64,000 bases of DNA from Intestinimonas sp. (GTDB taxonomy: Bacteria; Bacillota; Clostridia; Oscillospirales; Oscillospiraceae), in assembly GCA_022653075.1 (NCBI GenBank), contig JALCSB010000007.1, positions 1 through 64,000 on the forward strand. The letters are read 5' to 3'. The notes under the pieces are model-generated. The model made no database searches. It worked only from the letters and a program-made list of their open reading frames with translations, and was not told the origin of the DNA. Within the stretch, counting starts at the first letter, position 1, and each line of letters begins with the position of its first letter. The translations under genes and the position numbers were made by a program. Shown piece after piece: positions 24,575-34,492 of this stretch.

Positions 24575-25972
24575 ATGAGAACGGAACATGACCTCATTGG
24601 CCAGTTGCCGGTGGATGAAGCTGCCTACTATGGAATTCATACGGCCCGGGCCGTACAGAATTTTTCCATCACCGGAACCCCCATCCATTCTGAGCTGGTA
24701 CGGGCGCTGGCTACGGTCAAAAAGGCGGCGGCCCTCACCAACCGTCAGATCCACGCCCTGGACGCGGCGCGCGCGGACGCCATCGCCCGAGCCTGTGACG
24801 AAATCATCGCCGGCGGGCTGCGGGATCAGTTCGTGGTGGACTGCATGCAGGGAGGCGCCGGCACCTCGGCCAACATGAATGCCAACGAGGTGATCGCCAA
24901 CCGTGCTATCGAGCTGCTGGGCGGGCAGAAAGGTGACTACTCCGTCGTCCATCCGCTGGATCATGTGAACCTGCATCAGTCCACGAACGACGTATTCCCC
25001 ACCGCCGTTCGTATCGCGGCTATCCGCCTGCTGAAGCCCGTCTCCGAACAGTTTGCAGCTCTTCAGACCGCGCTGCAGAAAAAAGAGAAGGAATTTTCCG
25101 ACGTGGTCAAAGTGGGCCGCACCCAGCTTCAGGACGCCGTGCCGGTAACCTTGGGGCAGGAATTCGGCGCATGGGCCCAGGCGGTGTCCCGGGACCGCTG
25201 GCGTCTCTATAAGGCGGAGGAGCGGCTGCGCCAGGTGAATATCGGCGGCACCGCCGTGGGGACGGGTATCAACGCCCCAAAAGCGTATATCTTCACCATG
25301 ATTGAGCGGCTGCGGGACCTGACCGGCATAGGGCTGGCCCGAGTGGAATACATGATGGACCCCACACAAAACTGTGATGTCTTTGTGGAGGTCTCCGGCC
25401 TGCTGAAATCCTCGGCCGTCAACCTGTCCAAAATCGCCAACGACCTGCGGTTGCTCGCTTCCGGTCCCCGGGCGGGGATCGGAGAGATCCGCCTGCCCGC
25501 CGTACAGGCCGGCTCCTCCATCATGCCGGGCAAGGTAAACCCTGTGATGTGCGAGGCCGTTAACCAGGTGGCGTTTCAGATGATGGCCGACGACCTGGCC
25601 ATCACCCTGGCGGCTCAGTCGGGCCAACTGGAGCTGAACGCATTTTTGCCGCTGATTGCCAAAAACCTGCTGGAGATGCTGGACCTGCTGCAAAATACAC
25701 TCCCGCTGTTTATCAGCCGCTGTATCGACGGAATACAGGCCGACCGGACGGTCTGCTCCCGGACGCTCCATGACAGCTTCGTTTTGGCCACCGCGCTGAC
25801 CGGCTATCTCGGCTATGACAAGGCTTCGGAGGTGGCGGCACAATGCCGGGCCACCGGTAAAACCGTCCGGCAGGTCGTATTGGAAAGCGGCCTGTTGGAT
25901 CAAAGCACGCTGGATGAGATTCTGCGGCCGGAACGTCTAACCGCTCCGGGATTTTTTACAGGAAAGGGATAA
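24575..25972 (+). CDS. aspA: Aspartate ammonia-lyase (aspartase)
   Basis: 465 residues. ATG 24575 is preferred because AAGGAAGG sits at good spacing; an ATG two codons earlier overlaps that site. Fumarase/aspartase superfamily motifs are clear: GGAGTSANMNANEVIANRA, HPLDHVNLHQSTNDVFPTA, VGRTQLQDAVPVTLGQE and the signature loop GSSIMPGKVNPVMCEA with the catalytic Ser. It converts aspartate to fumarate and ammonia. It lies five bases before hydF. Aspartase genes recur in hydrogenase-maturation loci (with hydE, hydG and hydF) of Firmicutes, so the pairing points to a link with H-cluster assembly rather than to general catabolism. Confidence 0.92.
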   Translation: MRTEHDLIGQLPVDEAAYYGIHTARAVQNFSITGTPIHSELVRALATVKKAAALTNRQIHALDAARADAIARACDEIIAGGLRDQFVVDCMQGGAGTSANMNANEVIANRAIELLGGQKGDYSVVHPLDHVNLHQSTNDVFPTAVRIAAIRLLKPVSEQFAALQTALQKKEKEFSDVVKVGRTQLQDAVPVTLGQEFGAWAQAVSRDRWRLYKAEERLRQVNIGGTAVGTGINAPKAYIFTMIERLRDLTGIGLARVEYMMDPTQNCDVFVEVSGLLKSSAVNLSKIANDLRLLASGPRAGIGEIRLPAVQAGSSIMPGKVNPVMCEAVNQVAFQMMADDLAITLAAQSGQLELNAFLPLIAKNLLEMLDLLQNTLPLFISRCIDGIQADRTVCSRTLHDSFVLATALTGYLGYDKASEVAAQCRATGKTVRQVVLESGLLDQSTLDEILRPERLTAPGFFTGKG

Positions 25973-25977
25973 CCCAT

Positions 25978-27219
25978 ATGGAAACGATGAACACCACGCC
26001 CATGGCCAGCCGGTTTACCATCGGCCTGTTCGGCCGGCGCAACGCCGGCAAGTCCTCCTTAATTAACGCCCTTACCGGCCAGAACATCGCTCTGACCTCA
26101 CCCCAGGCCGGTACTACCACGGACCCGGTTTACAAGGCCATGGAGCTTCTGCCCATCGGACCTGTGGCTTTTGTCGATACCGCAGGGCTGGACGACGAAG
26201 GGGATCTGGGCGCTAAGCGGGTGGAAAAATCCTATGAGGTCCTGCGCAAGTGCAATCTTGCAGTTGTCGTCGTGGACGCCGCGGCCGGCATCACCCGGTT
26301 TGAATCCGATTTTATTGAGGAACTGCAGCGGCGAAAGATTCCGGCCATATGCGTGGTCAATAAGTGTGACCGGGGTGCGCCCGGGGAAGAAGCTCTGGCA
26401 AAACTCATACGGCTGGCCGGAATTCCTCTGGTCTGTGCCAGTACCGTTACCGGCTACGGTATCGGCGAAGTCAAAAACCAGATCGTGGCAAACTCCCACT
26501 TCGAGGATGCGGAACCCGCGCTGGTGGGGGATCTTATCCATCCGGGCGACACAGCGGTGCTGGTCACGCCCATTGACAAAGCCGCGCCTAAAGGCCGGCT
26601 TATTCTTCCTCAGCAGCAGACCATCCGGGATATCATTGAGAGCGACGCCATCGCTGTTATCACCAAGGAGCATGAGCTGAAACTGACCCTGGAACGGCTC
26701 AGTCAGCCGCCGGCTATTGTCATTACCGACTCACAGGCTTTTCTCAAGGTCTCGGCCGACACACCTCCGGAAATCCCCATGACCTCTTTCTCCATCCTGT
26801 TTGCCCGGCAGAAGGGGGATCTGGCGGAAATGGTGCGGGGCGTCCGGCGTATTGAGCGGCTTAAACCGGGTGAAAAAGTCCTAATTGTGGAGGGCTGCAC
26901 CCATCATCGTCAGTCGGACGATATCGGAACCGTTAAAATTCCGCGTTGGATTCGCCAGATTGCCGGCGGTGAAATCGAATTTGTATGGTCGTCGGGCGCC
27001 TGCTTCCCAAAGGACACCTCCGGATATGCTGTGGTCGTGCACTGCGGCGGCTGTATGCTCAACCGCCGGGAAATGCAGTACCGAATGGATCTGGTCCGGG
27101 AACAGGGCACCTATATCACCAACTATGGCGTTCTTATCGCTTATGTCATGGGCATTTTGCCCCGCGCTCTGGCGCCGTTCCCCGCAGCCAGTCTGGCTCT
27201 GGAGGAATCGGCACCATAA
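25978..27219 (+). CDS. hydF: [FeFe]-hydrogenase maturation GTPase HydF
   Basis: 413 residues. The GTPase domain has G1 GRRNAGKSS, the G2/G3 region AGTTTDPV and VDTAGLDDEG, and G4 NKCD. The middle is the dimerisation domain. The C-terminal cluster-binding domain keeps CTHHRQSDDIG and HCGGCM, the CxH…HCxxC ligands of the [4Fe-4S] cluster that scaffolds the di-iron subcluster. HydF receives the subcluster made by HydE and HydG and passes it to hydrogenase HydA. hydE, hydG and hydA are not in the window. It is co-transcribed with aspA. Confidence 0.95.
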   Translation: METMNTTPMASRFTIGLFGRRNAGKSSLINALTGQNIALTSPQAGTTTDPVYKAMELLPIGPVAFVDTAGLDDEGDLGAKRVEKSYEVLRKCNLAVVVVDAAAGITRFESDFIEELQRRKIPAICVVNKCDRGAPGEEALAKLIRLAGIPLVCASTVTGYGIGEVKNQIVANSHFEDAEPALVGDLIHPGDTAVLVTPIDKAAPKGRLILPQQQTIRDIIESDAIAVITKEHELKLTLERLSQPPAIVITDSQAFLKVSADTPPEIPMTSFSILFARQKGDLAEMVRGVRRIERLKPGEKVLIVEGCTHHRQSDDIGTVKIPRWIRQIAGGEIEFVWSSGACFPKDTSGYAVVVHCGGCMLNRREMQYRMDLVREQGTYITNYGVLIAYVMGILPRALAPFPAASLALEESAP

Positions 27220-27241
27220 TCTCTGTAGGAGTCTTTTCCTG

Positions 27242-27275
27242 CGCCCCGCGGCAAATGCCGGCGGGGTGTTTTTTT
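27242..27275 (+). terminator. Terminator after hydF
   Basis: GCCCCGCGGCA-aa-TGCCGGCGGGGT-type stem (one bulge), followed by GTTTTTTT. Confidence 0.8.
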
Positions 27276-27557
27276 ACGGGAATAAGTTATAAATTCACTG
27301 CATGGTTTCTGAATATGTGGGAAAAGGAGGTTACCATACGGCGCCATATATGGTATAATATCAAAAAAGTGGTTTCTATTTTCTCCTTTCTTTGTGAGAA
27401 TTCTCTGGTTCTTTCTCTTCATACCGCCAACTGGCAGTCTTCAGCTCTCTGGCACGGCCTGCCACAATTGGGGGTCACTTTTTCCTGTTCCATCTTATCC
27501 GGGCCGGCTCAGCCGGCCCGCTGCCGAACACTCCATGCTGAAAGGTGAGCTGACACG
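27276..27557. other. Intergenic stretch before the REC-EAL gene
   Basis: About 280 bases with no gene. GGTATAATATC near 27353 offers a -10 box (TATAAT) for the gene at 27558, with a leader of about 190 bases. I see no riboswitch motif. Confidence 0.4.
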
Positions 27558-30500
27558 ATGAATGACAGGCCAGACAAACCAACCATTCTGATTGTAGATG
27601 ACGCTCCCGTTGACAGGGCTCTTCTCGCCCGGATCTTCGCCGGGGAATACCAGGTGGAAACTGCGGGGGATGGTGCTCAGGCTTTGGAAATGCTAACCCG
27701 TCTGCCTGAAGTATCGGCCGTTCTTCTTGACATCATGATGCCCGCTTTAGACGGCTACAGCGTACTGGAGGCGATGCATAAAAACAGCGTATGGGCCCAG
27801 ATTCCCGTCATGGTCATCACCGCTGCCGATGATCTGTCCAGTCAAATTAGGTCCCTGGACTGCGGCGCGGTGGATGTGATCGTTAAACCGGTCCATCCGC
27901 AGGTTGTGCTTCACCGTCTGCGCAATATCATCAGCCGCATGGAGCTGATCCGCGTCTCCGAACAGAACCGGCTGTACGAGCTGAAGCTTCGCCAGCGGAA
28001 GGAACTGCTTCGCCTGTCCGAAATCGATGAAAAGACCGGCATTTTCAACCGTCAGGTCTTTTGCCGGAAGGCGGAAGAACTGCTGCAGAAGCGCCCGGAC
28101 CTGAGCTTTGTGATTCTGCGCTGGGACATCGACCGGTTCAAGATCTTCAATGACACCTTTGGAACGGAGGCGGGGGACGCGCTTTTGGCCAGTATCGGGA
28201 GCTTGTACCGTCATACCCTCCGCGGCCGGGCGGGTCACACGCTCTATGGGCACTGGGAGGCGGACCATTTTGTCCTGTGCAGGAAGGCCGACGGCTTCAA
28301 CCCCGCCGCCATGGTCCGGCAAATCAATCAGTTTCTCTCCCGGCTTTACCCCAGCTTCGGCTTTGTCGTACGGCTGGGCATTTATCCGGTGGCTAACCGT
28401 TCCCTGGAGATTTCTCTGATGTGTGACCGGGCGTTGCTGGCGCTGCACTCCATCAAGGGCAGCTTCAACCAGCGGTTCGCTTATTACGACGAATCCATGC
28501 GTTCCGCCCTGCTGAATGAGCAAATCATTGCCGGGGAGATGTGTCCGGCCCTGACGGACGGGCAGTTTCATATTTACTTTCAGCCCCAGTATGATTATGT
28601 AACGGGAAAAATCGCGGCTGCGGAGGCGCTGGTACGCTGGCATCATCCGCAGCGCGGGGTCCTGTCGCCCGCCACATTCATTCCAACCTTTGAGCGCAGC
28701 GGTTTTATCACCCACCTGGACGCCTATGTCTGGGAGCAGGTCTGTATTTTGCTGCGCAAGTGGCTCGACAGCAAAATCGCCGTTGTCCCGGTGTCCGTGA
28801 ATCTCTCCCGCCGCGACATCTATTTTCCGGACCTGGTGTCCACCATTCTCGCGCTGACGGAAAAATACCGGCTGACTCCGGAGCTTCTGCGGCTGGAAAT
28901 CACGGAATCCGCTTACATGGATAATCCGGCGCAGCTTATCGAGGTGGTGGAGCAGTTGCGCGCGCATGGTTTTCTGGTGGAAATGGATGATTTCGGCTCC
29001 GGCTACTCCTCCCTGAACACGCTCAAGGACGTTCCGGTGGATGTCCTCAAGTTGGATATGAAATTCGTCAGCCAGAGCGGAAACAAGTCACGGGGCGGCA
29101 GCATTCTCAGCTCTGTCGTACGCATGGCGCACTGGCTTAAGCTGTGGGTCATCGCAGAGGGCGTGGAAACGCAGCAACAGGCCGACTATCTCAAGAGCAT
29201 CGGCTGCTTTTTGATGCAGGGCTTTTACTTTTTTAAGCCCATGCCGGTCGAAGAATATGAACAGCTTCTAACTGTGGACCCACAGCTACTGCCGGCGGCG
29301 GAGGAGGCAGAGCCGGAACCTGGAACGGATATCCGGGGTGCGGCGGACTTTCTGGACGCCTCCACGCAGGCCACACTTCTGTTCAACAGTTTCGTGGGAG
29401 GCGCCGCCATTCTGGAATATGAGGGCGATCATGTGGAGGCCCTGCGCCTGAACGATAAATACTTTGACGTGCTGGGAACAACCCGGGAAGAATACCTCGA
29501 CTGCCAGCTCCATATTCTGGATCGGCTTTATGGCAGCTACCGTGAAATTTTTATTCAGGCGCTCGAAAGCGCGATCGAACTGGGTAAGGAAACGCAGTGT
29601 GAACTTCGGAGTAAACCGCTGCGTCCAAATGGACGAGATATCTGGACCATGGTCCGGGTGCGGTATCTTGCGCACAATGTAAACCGTTATACTTTTTATA
29701 TCTCGGTGGAAAATATCACGGAGCGCAGGCAGCTGATGACAAAAAATATCCGCCTCTCTCGGGAATTATCCACCGTTATAAGCAATGTGCCGGGCGGCAT
29801 TATAAATTTTGAAATTTCCGACCACATCCATATGATCTATTTTAATGATACTGCCGCCGCCATGTTCGGGTACAGCCGTGCAGAATATGCGGAGCAGTTT
29901 TCCACCCACCCTCTGCGCACCGTCCATCCTGATGATATTCGGCAATATAAAATGGAACTTAAATGTACCATAAAGGGGCGCAAATCCCTTCTCAACTATA
30001 AGTACCGGCACATTTGTAAGGGCGGTGGCTGGCGCTGGGTGCAGCTCACGGGCCGCGTGATGTATCGCGGGGCCCACTCCATTTTGACCAGCGCTATCCT
30101 GATCGACATCAACAAGCAAGTGCAGGCCGAGCTGTTGAGCCAGACGCAGGCGGCCGAGCTGGAAAAGCAGCGCCTGTTTCTACACTCCCTGTATAACACG
30201 GTACCGTGCGGTATTATCCGGTACACCGTGAAGAACCGGGTGCTCACACTTCTCAGTTGCAACCGTGCGGCGTGGCGTATTTTTGGCTATGAAAATAAGG
30301 CGCAGTGCCTGGACAGCATTGGAAGCACCGGCAGGCTCAGAATTCTTTATCCCAACGACGTGCCGCTGGCCGATGCCTGTGTGCAAAGGGCTTTGGAGGG
30401 GAAACCCGTAGATTTTGAACATCGCATCATCCGTTGGGACGGAAAAGTGCGCTGGCTGCGCATGCTGATCCAGAAAATCCACTTCAGCGACAGCTCCGAG

Positions 30501-30992
30501 GCGCTCCAATGCGTCTTTACCGACATCACTAAACAGCGGCAGGATGAACTGCAGCGATACAGCGGCGCATTGTTCGGCATTTACCATGAGATCTACGAAC
30601 TGGACCTGGAACGCGGCACCGTCATTTTACTGGCATACGATTGCGCCGGTATCCTCCCCTCCCGGTCGCCGGTTCCGCTGGAAAAGTGGATGACGGATCA
30701 GTGCAAAAAAGCCCTTTCCCGAGATGACGCACAGCGCGTACGGGATGCCTTTGCCTTTTTCAGGCGCGGGCAAACGCCAAGTTCGTGCATCACGGAATAT
30801 CGGACCGGTCCCGAGGATCATCCGCGTTGGACCTGCATGCTGCTGCTGTGTATGGGCGGCTCCACATATTTGGCCTGCTTTCGCGACACCACCGATGAAA
30901 AGCAGGCGGTAAAGCTCATTCCGCTGCCGGCCGCCGGGCGGGAACGCCGCGTGGACGGTGACCGCAGCCGTATTTTTGCCGAGCACCTTTAG
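27558..30992 (+). CDS. Response regulator with degenerate GGDEF, EAL and C-terminal PAS domains
   Basis: 1144 residues. REC (about 9-125) has DDAPVDR and the phosphoacceptor in VLLDIMMPALDG. The GGDEF-like domain (about 165-310) keeps the fold (DEKTGIFNRQVF, ILRWDIDRFKIFNDTFG) but the active loop reads GHWEADHFVLC instead of GGDEF, so it cannot be a cyclase. EAL (about 330-570) is canonical: AEALVRWHHP, SVNLSRRDI, LEITESAYM, EMDDFGSGYSSL, KLDMKFV, EGVETQQQ. Three or four PAS/PAC-like regions follow (about 600-1144, e.g. PHDDIR-type HPDDIRQYKMELKC). It should hydrolyse c-di-GMP under control of phosphorylation, GTP binding and the PAS sensors. PAS domains after the EAL are an unusual order. 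A paralogue lies at 34493-36613. Confidence 0.9.
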   Translation: MNDRPDKPTILIVDDAPVDRALLARIFAGEYQVETAGDGAQALEMLTRLPEVSAVLLDIMMPALDGYSVLEAMHKNSVWAQIPVMVITAADDLSSQIRSLDCGAVDVIVKPVHPQVVLHRLRNIISRMELIRVSEQNRLYELKLRQRKELLRLSEIDEKTGIFNRQVFCRKAEELLQKRPDLSFVILRWDIDRFKIFNDTFGTEAGDALLASIGSLYRHTLRGRAGHTLYGHWEADHFVLCRKADGFNPAAMVRQINQFLSRLYPSFGFVVRLGIYPVANRSLEISLMCDRALLALHSIKGSFNQRFAYYDESMRSALLNEQIIAGEMCPALTDGQFHIYFQPQYDYVTGKIAAAEALVRWHHPQRGVLSPATFIPTFERSGFITHLDAYVWEQVCILLRKWLDSKIAVVPVSVNLSRRDIYFPDLVSTILALTEKYRLTPELLRLEITESAYMDNPAQLIEVVEQLRAHGFLVEMDDFGSGYSSLNTLKDVPVDVLKLDMKFVSQSGNKSRGGSILSSVVRMAHWLKLWVIAEGVETQQQADYLKSIGCFLMQGFYFFKPMPVEEYEQLLTVDPQLLPAAEEAEPEPGTDIRGAADFLDASTQATLLFNSFVGGAAILEYEGDHVEALRLNDKYFDVLGTTREEYLDCQLHILDRLYGSYREIFIQALESAIELGKETQCELRSKPLRPNGRDIWTMVRVRYLAHNVNRYTFYISVENITERRQLMTKNIRLSRELSTVISNVPGGIINFEISDHIHMIYFNDTAAAMFGYSRAEYAEQFSTHPLRTVHPDDIRQYKMELKCTIKGRKSLLNYKYRHICKGGGWRWVQLTGRVMYRGAHSILTSAILIDINKQVQAELLSQTQAAELEKQRLFLHSLYNTVPCGIIRYTVKNRVLTLLSCNRAAWRIFGYENKAQCLDSIGSTGRLRILYPNDVPLADACVQRALEGKPVDFEHRIIRWDGKVRWLRMLIQKIHFSDSSEALQCVFTDITKQRQDELQRYSGALFGIYHEIYELDLERGTVILLAYDCAGILPSRSPVPLEKWMTDQCKKALSRDDAQRVRDAFAFFRRGQTPSSCITEYRTGPEDHPRWTCMLLLCMGGSTYLACFRDTTDEKQAVKLIPLPAAGRERRVDGDRSRIFAEHL

Positions 30993-31017
30993 GAAATCGT
31001 TTTGAACTGCATCAAGG

Positions 31018-31056
31018 AATCCGCCCGCCGGAGCATGAGGTCTCCCGCGGGCGGAT
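31018..31056 (+). terminator. Hairpin after the REC-EAL-PAS gene
   Basis: ATCCGCCCG pairs with CGGGCGGAT with inner pairing CCGG/CCCG; no U tract follows, so termination may be inefficient. Confidence 0.5.
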
Positions 31057-31213
31057 TCTGCTCATAGACCCATGGAATTAACCGCATTTCATGGATTAAG
31101 CATTTTATTTCGTATTAATTTATGATATGATTTTAGAGAAGTTTTATCTGCATTTCGGAGCACATATCACAGATCCTTTTTCCGGTCGCCCGATGCCATC
31201 AGGAGTGAGCAAT

Positions 31214-33970
31214 ATGGACAAAAACAGTTTTTCCCCCTATAAAGTCTGTTTTGACCGCAGTCCCGTTGCCTTCGGAATCCTGCACATACAAGCGGAGGCA
31301 TATACCCTGGATTATGGCAATCAAGCACTGTCGGAACTGATCGGTCATCCAGCCGGCTCCCTGTCCGGAGCGGTTCTTTCCGGTTCTGAAAACGCATTTT
31401 TAAACCGGCTGGTCCTGCTGTGCCAGCGGGTAGATTCCAGCGGAGTACCCGGCTCCGATATTGGGTACAGCCATTGCGCCAACCGGCGCCTGAGTATTCA
31501 GTGCTACCCCATTCAGGCGGGATACTGCGCGGTACAGCTTGCCGACGCCGGTTCGAATGATCTGGTCAGCGAAACAACCGATTTCACTCGGGAAATACCG
31601 AGAACCCATGAAGTGGGGCTGGGCGCCGTTATCCCCGGAGGGATTTCCATCCACCGGCTCACTTCAGCGGAATTCGTCAATATCTTCAGCAGCGAAGGCG
31701 TTTACCGCCTCATGGGTTATACGTCGGAAGATGTTCCGGCGCTTCCGGAAAACAAATTCCCCGACATGGTTCATCCAGATGACCGTGAGTCCTTTCGCCG
31801 CGCCGTGGCGGAGGTATGCACCCGCCGCGGGGAACTCCATTGTGAATACCGCCTCCGCCACCGGGACGGCTCATGGCATTGGGTCAGCCTAATCGCCAAC
31901 CCCTACATAGATCAAAACGGGTCCGTCTATTACTACGGTGTTTACTCCGACATGGACCACCGGAAAAAGGCTGCGTTTCAAGAAAAAAAGGCGCACGGGG
32001 CGCTCTCCCCTCGTTATGAGGAAGAGGTCCGGGACATTCAGGCGCTCTCCGACGAGTGCCTGTGCATCCTCTGTCTTAATCTTTCCAGTGATCTACTGGA
32101 GTATTTTACGGGAAAAACGCTCTCCGGCCAGCTATATGTGGGCATGACTTTGAAGGAACTGCGGCGGCGTACCGCCTTTGCTTTTCCGGATGAAACATCC
32201 CGGCAGCGGTTCGCGGACCTTCTCTCCCCGGAACATCTGGAACGGGAGCTGGCATGCGGCAACCATCATCTAAACATGGTCCTGCCTCTTTCCGACTCCA
32301 GAGGCCGTTTTTTATGGGTGGAATTCCGAATTACGCTGCGCAGGCATCCAGATACCCATGATCTGATCGCGTTTCTTGCAGAAAAAGATATCTCCAGGAA
32401 GATTTTGATGGAGGACATGCTCCATCAGGTCGTAGCACAGGATTACGATTTCCTTCTCTGTATTGAAGCGGGTAGCGATTCCTTTTTCCGTTTTGCGTCA
32501 AAGGGCAGCGTTTTCCGGGAAGATGTCCCATACAGCAAGTCCATCAAACGGTACGTTTGTCATTTCTTCCCTCCAAAAAAGCAGCAGGAGGCGCTGCGGT
32601 CGCTGTGCCTGGAAACCGTACTTCAGCAACTTAATTCTAACCCCACCTATCAGCGTCTGTACCAGCTTCCCTCACCGGAAGGCCGCATCTGCTATAAGCT
32701 GTTCCGGTTCGCCTACCTTAACCAGACCCGGCAGACCGTTTTGCTTACCGTACGTGACATTTCGGATATTATCTCCAGAGAGGAACGTTCCAAACAGCGC
32801 ATAACGGAGGCGCTTCAGGCGGCCAAGCGGGCCAATGCGGCCAAGTCGGAATTTCTGTCCCGCATGAGTCACGATATTCGTACTCCCATGAACGCTATTA
32901 TTGGCATGACCGCACTGGCCAGGGATGAAACGGACAACCCGGCGGTTATCGCGGACTACCTGTCCAAAATAGAGGAATCCAGCCAATTTCTGCTGGGTCT
33001 CATCAATGACATTCTGGATATGTCCAAAATTGAGAGCAAAGTGCTGATTCTCTACCCGGAACCCTATAACCTGCGGGATTTTGTCCGGCAGGTAAAAACC
33101 TTATTCCGCCCGCTGTGCGCACAGAAGCAGATCACATTTTCCATCACCGCCCGGGATATTGGATGGGTGCTTCTGGACAAGCTGCGGTTTAATCAGATTT
33201 TCTTTAATCTTCTCTCCAACGCGGTTAAATTTACGCCGGACGGCGGGCAGATCACATTTTCCATTCTTCCCATGCCGGCTCACGGGGAACGGTTGCGGAA
33301 ACGTTTTTTCATTCGGGACACCGGCATTGGTATGAGTCCGGAATTTCAGTCGCATATGTTTGAACCGTTCACACAGGAAAATGCCAGCGGCGTCACGGGG
33401 ACCTCCGGCACCGGTCTCGGCCTTGCAATCGTCAAAAATCTGGTTGAACTGATGGAGGGTACTATCCAGGTAGACAGTGTGCCGGGACGGGGTACCGGAT
33501 TCACGGTCGAGCTGGATTTGCCCCCCTGTCCGCCCCCTTCTAGACAGCCGGAAACGGAGCGCGCCAACTGCAGCCGCTATGACGGCATCCTGTCCGGGAA
33601 GCGTGTCCTGTTGTGTGAGGACCATCCCCTCAACATTCAAGTTGCCACCCGTCTCTTGGAAAAAAAAGGAGTTCTGGTCACCTGCGCACGGGATGGTCAG
33701 GAGGGTGTACGGCAGTTTTACGCCGCACCGCCGCACTGGTTCAACGTCATTCTCATGGATATCCGCATGCCGGTCATGGACGGCATTGAGGCGACCAGAT
33801 TTATCCGAAGCATGGACCGCCCGGACGCCCATACCATCCCTATTATTGCCATGACCGCGAATGCCTTTCGGCAGGACCGGGATCAGACCCGTGCAGCCGG
33901 CATGAACACCCATCTGGCCAAGCCCATAAAACCTGCGCTGCTGTATCAAACTCTGGCCGAATTTCTCTGA
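31214..33970 (+). CDS. Hybrid sensor histidine kinase (PAS-PAS-HisKA-HATPase-REC)
   Basis: 918 residues from ATG 31214 (AGGAGTGAGCAAT upstream; the frame is open further but without such a site). Two PAS regions lie near 10-120 and 165-290 (NIFSSEGVYRLMGYTSEDV, HPDDRESFRRAV), with a further sensor-like stretch to about 530. The dimerisation helix has the phospho-His in SRMSHDIRTPMNAIIG. The ATPase domain has NLLSNAVKFTPDGG, FIRDTGIGMS and GTGLGLAIVKNLVELM. The C-terminal REC domain has LLCEDHPLNIQ, the Asp in VILMDIRMPVMDG and AMTANAF and LAKPI. No membrane segment is seen, so the signal is probably cytoplasmic. It feeds the Hpt protein that follows 89 bases later. Confidence 0.93.
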   Translation: MDKNSFSPYKVCFDRSPVAFGILHIQAEAYTLDYGNQALSELIGHPAGSLSGAVLSGSENAFLNRLVLLCQRVDSSGVPGSDIGYSHCANRRLSIQCYPIQAGYCAVQLADAGSNDLVSETTDFTREIPRTHEVGLGAVIPGGISIHRLTSAEFVNIFSSEGVYRLMGYTSEDVPALPENKFPDMVHPDDRESFRRAVAEVCTRRGELHCEYRLRHRDGSWHWVSLIANPYIDQNGSVYYYGVYSDMDHRKKAAFQEKKAHGALSPRYEEEVRDIQALSDECLCILCLNLSSDLLEYFTGKTLSGQLYVGMTLKELRRRTAFAFPDETSRQRFADLLSPEHLERELACGNHHLNMVLPLSDSRGRFLWVEFRITLRRHPDTHDLIAFLAEKDISRKILMEDMLHQVVAQDYDFLLCIEAGSDSFFRFASKGSVFREDVPYSKSIKRYVCHFFPPKKQQEALRSLCLETVLQQLNSNPTYQRLYQLPSPEGRICYKLFRFAYLNQTRQTVLLTVRDISDIISREERSKQRITEALQAAKRANAAKSEFLSRMSHDIRTPMNAIIGMTALARDETDNPAVIADYLSKIEESSQFLLGLINDILDMSKIESKVLILYPEPYNLRDFVRQVKTLFRPLCAQKQITFSITARDIGWVLLDKLRFNQIFFNLLSNAVKFTPDGGQITFSILPMPAHGERLRKRFFIRDTGIGMSPEFQSHMFEPFTQENASGVTGTSGTGLGLAIVKNLVELMEGTIQVDSVPGRGTGFTVELDLPPCPPPSRQPETERANCSRYDGILSGKRVLLCEDHPLNIQVATRLLEKKGVLVTCARDGQEGVRQFYAAPPHWFNVILMDIRMPVMDGIEATRFIRSMDRPDAHTIPIIAMTANAFRQDRDQTRAAGMNTHLAKPIKPALLYQTLAEFL

Positions 33971-34059
33971 TACGGACCCGTCCGCCGTTTCTTCCCCCCG
34001 GTATGATGGCTGTAGCGGGACGGGGTACCGGATTTATTATTAAAAGGGGGTAACATCAT

Positions 34060-34413
34060 ATGGCTCAAAGCAATTTTATTCGGCGGCTTGCCGACTGGGG
34101 CTGTGATACACGGGGCGCTCTGGAACGGATGCTGGAAGATGAGGGGTTCTATCGGGACTGCCTGGCGGCCTTTTATCAGGACAAGGGCTTTGAAATGCTG
34201 GCAGCCCAGCTAAAACATTGCGATGTCCGCGGCGCCTTTGAAACCTCGCACATGCTCAAAGGCGTGGCGGCCAATCTGGGTCTGACACCGCTGTACAAAA
34301 TCATCTGCAGCATGGTCGAGCCCCTGCGTGCCGGCCGCCTGGACGGCGTGCCGGAACTGTATCAAGCCATGATGCAGCAGAGGAAAACGCTCAGGCAGTG
34401 TATTTTGACGTGA
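34060..34413 (+). CDS. Histidine phosphotransfer (Hpt) protein
   Basis: 117 residues, ATG after AAAAGGGGGTAACATCAT. The helical sequence ETSHMLKGVAANLGLTPLYKI carries the Hpt phosphorylation motif HxLKGxxxNLG. It should take the phosphoryl group from the REC domain of the hybrid kinase upstream and pass it to another response regulator. Candidates are the two REC-EAL proteins on either side and the REC-GGDEF at 13119; a direct link is inference. Confidence 0.88.
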   Translation: MAQSNFIRRLADWGCDTRGALERMLEDEGFYRDCLAAFYQDKGFEMLAAQLKHCDVRGAFETSHMLKGVAANLGLTPLYKIICSMVEPLRAGRLDGVPELYQAMMQQRKTLRQCILT

Positions 34414-34492
34414 ATTCCCTTCTTACGGGCATTTAGTATCGCCGTGGGGGCGAAAAATGCACGCCGCACTTTACCTGCCGATCATCCGCTCT

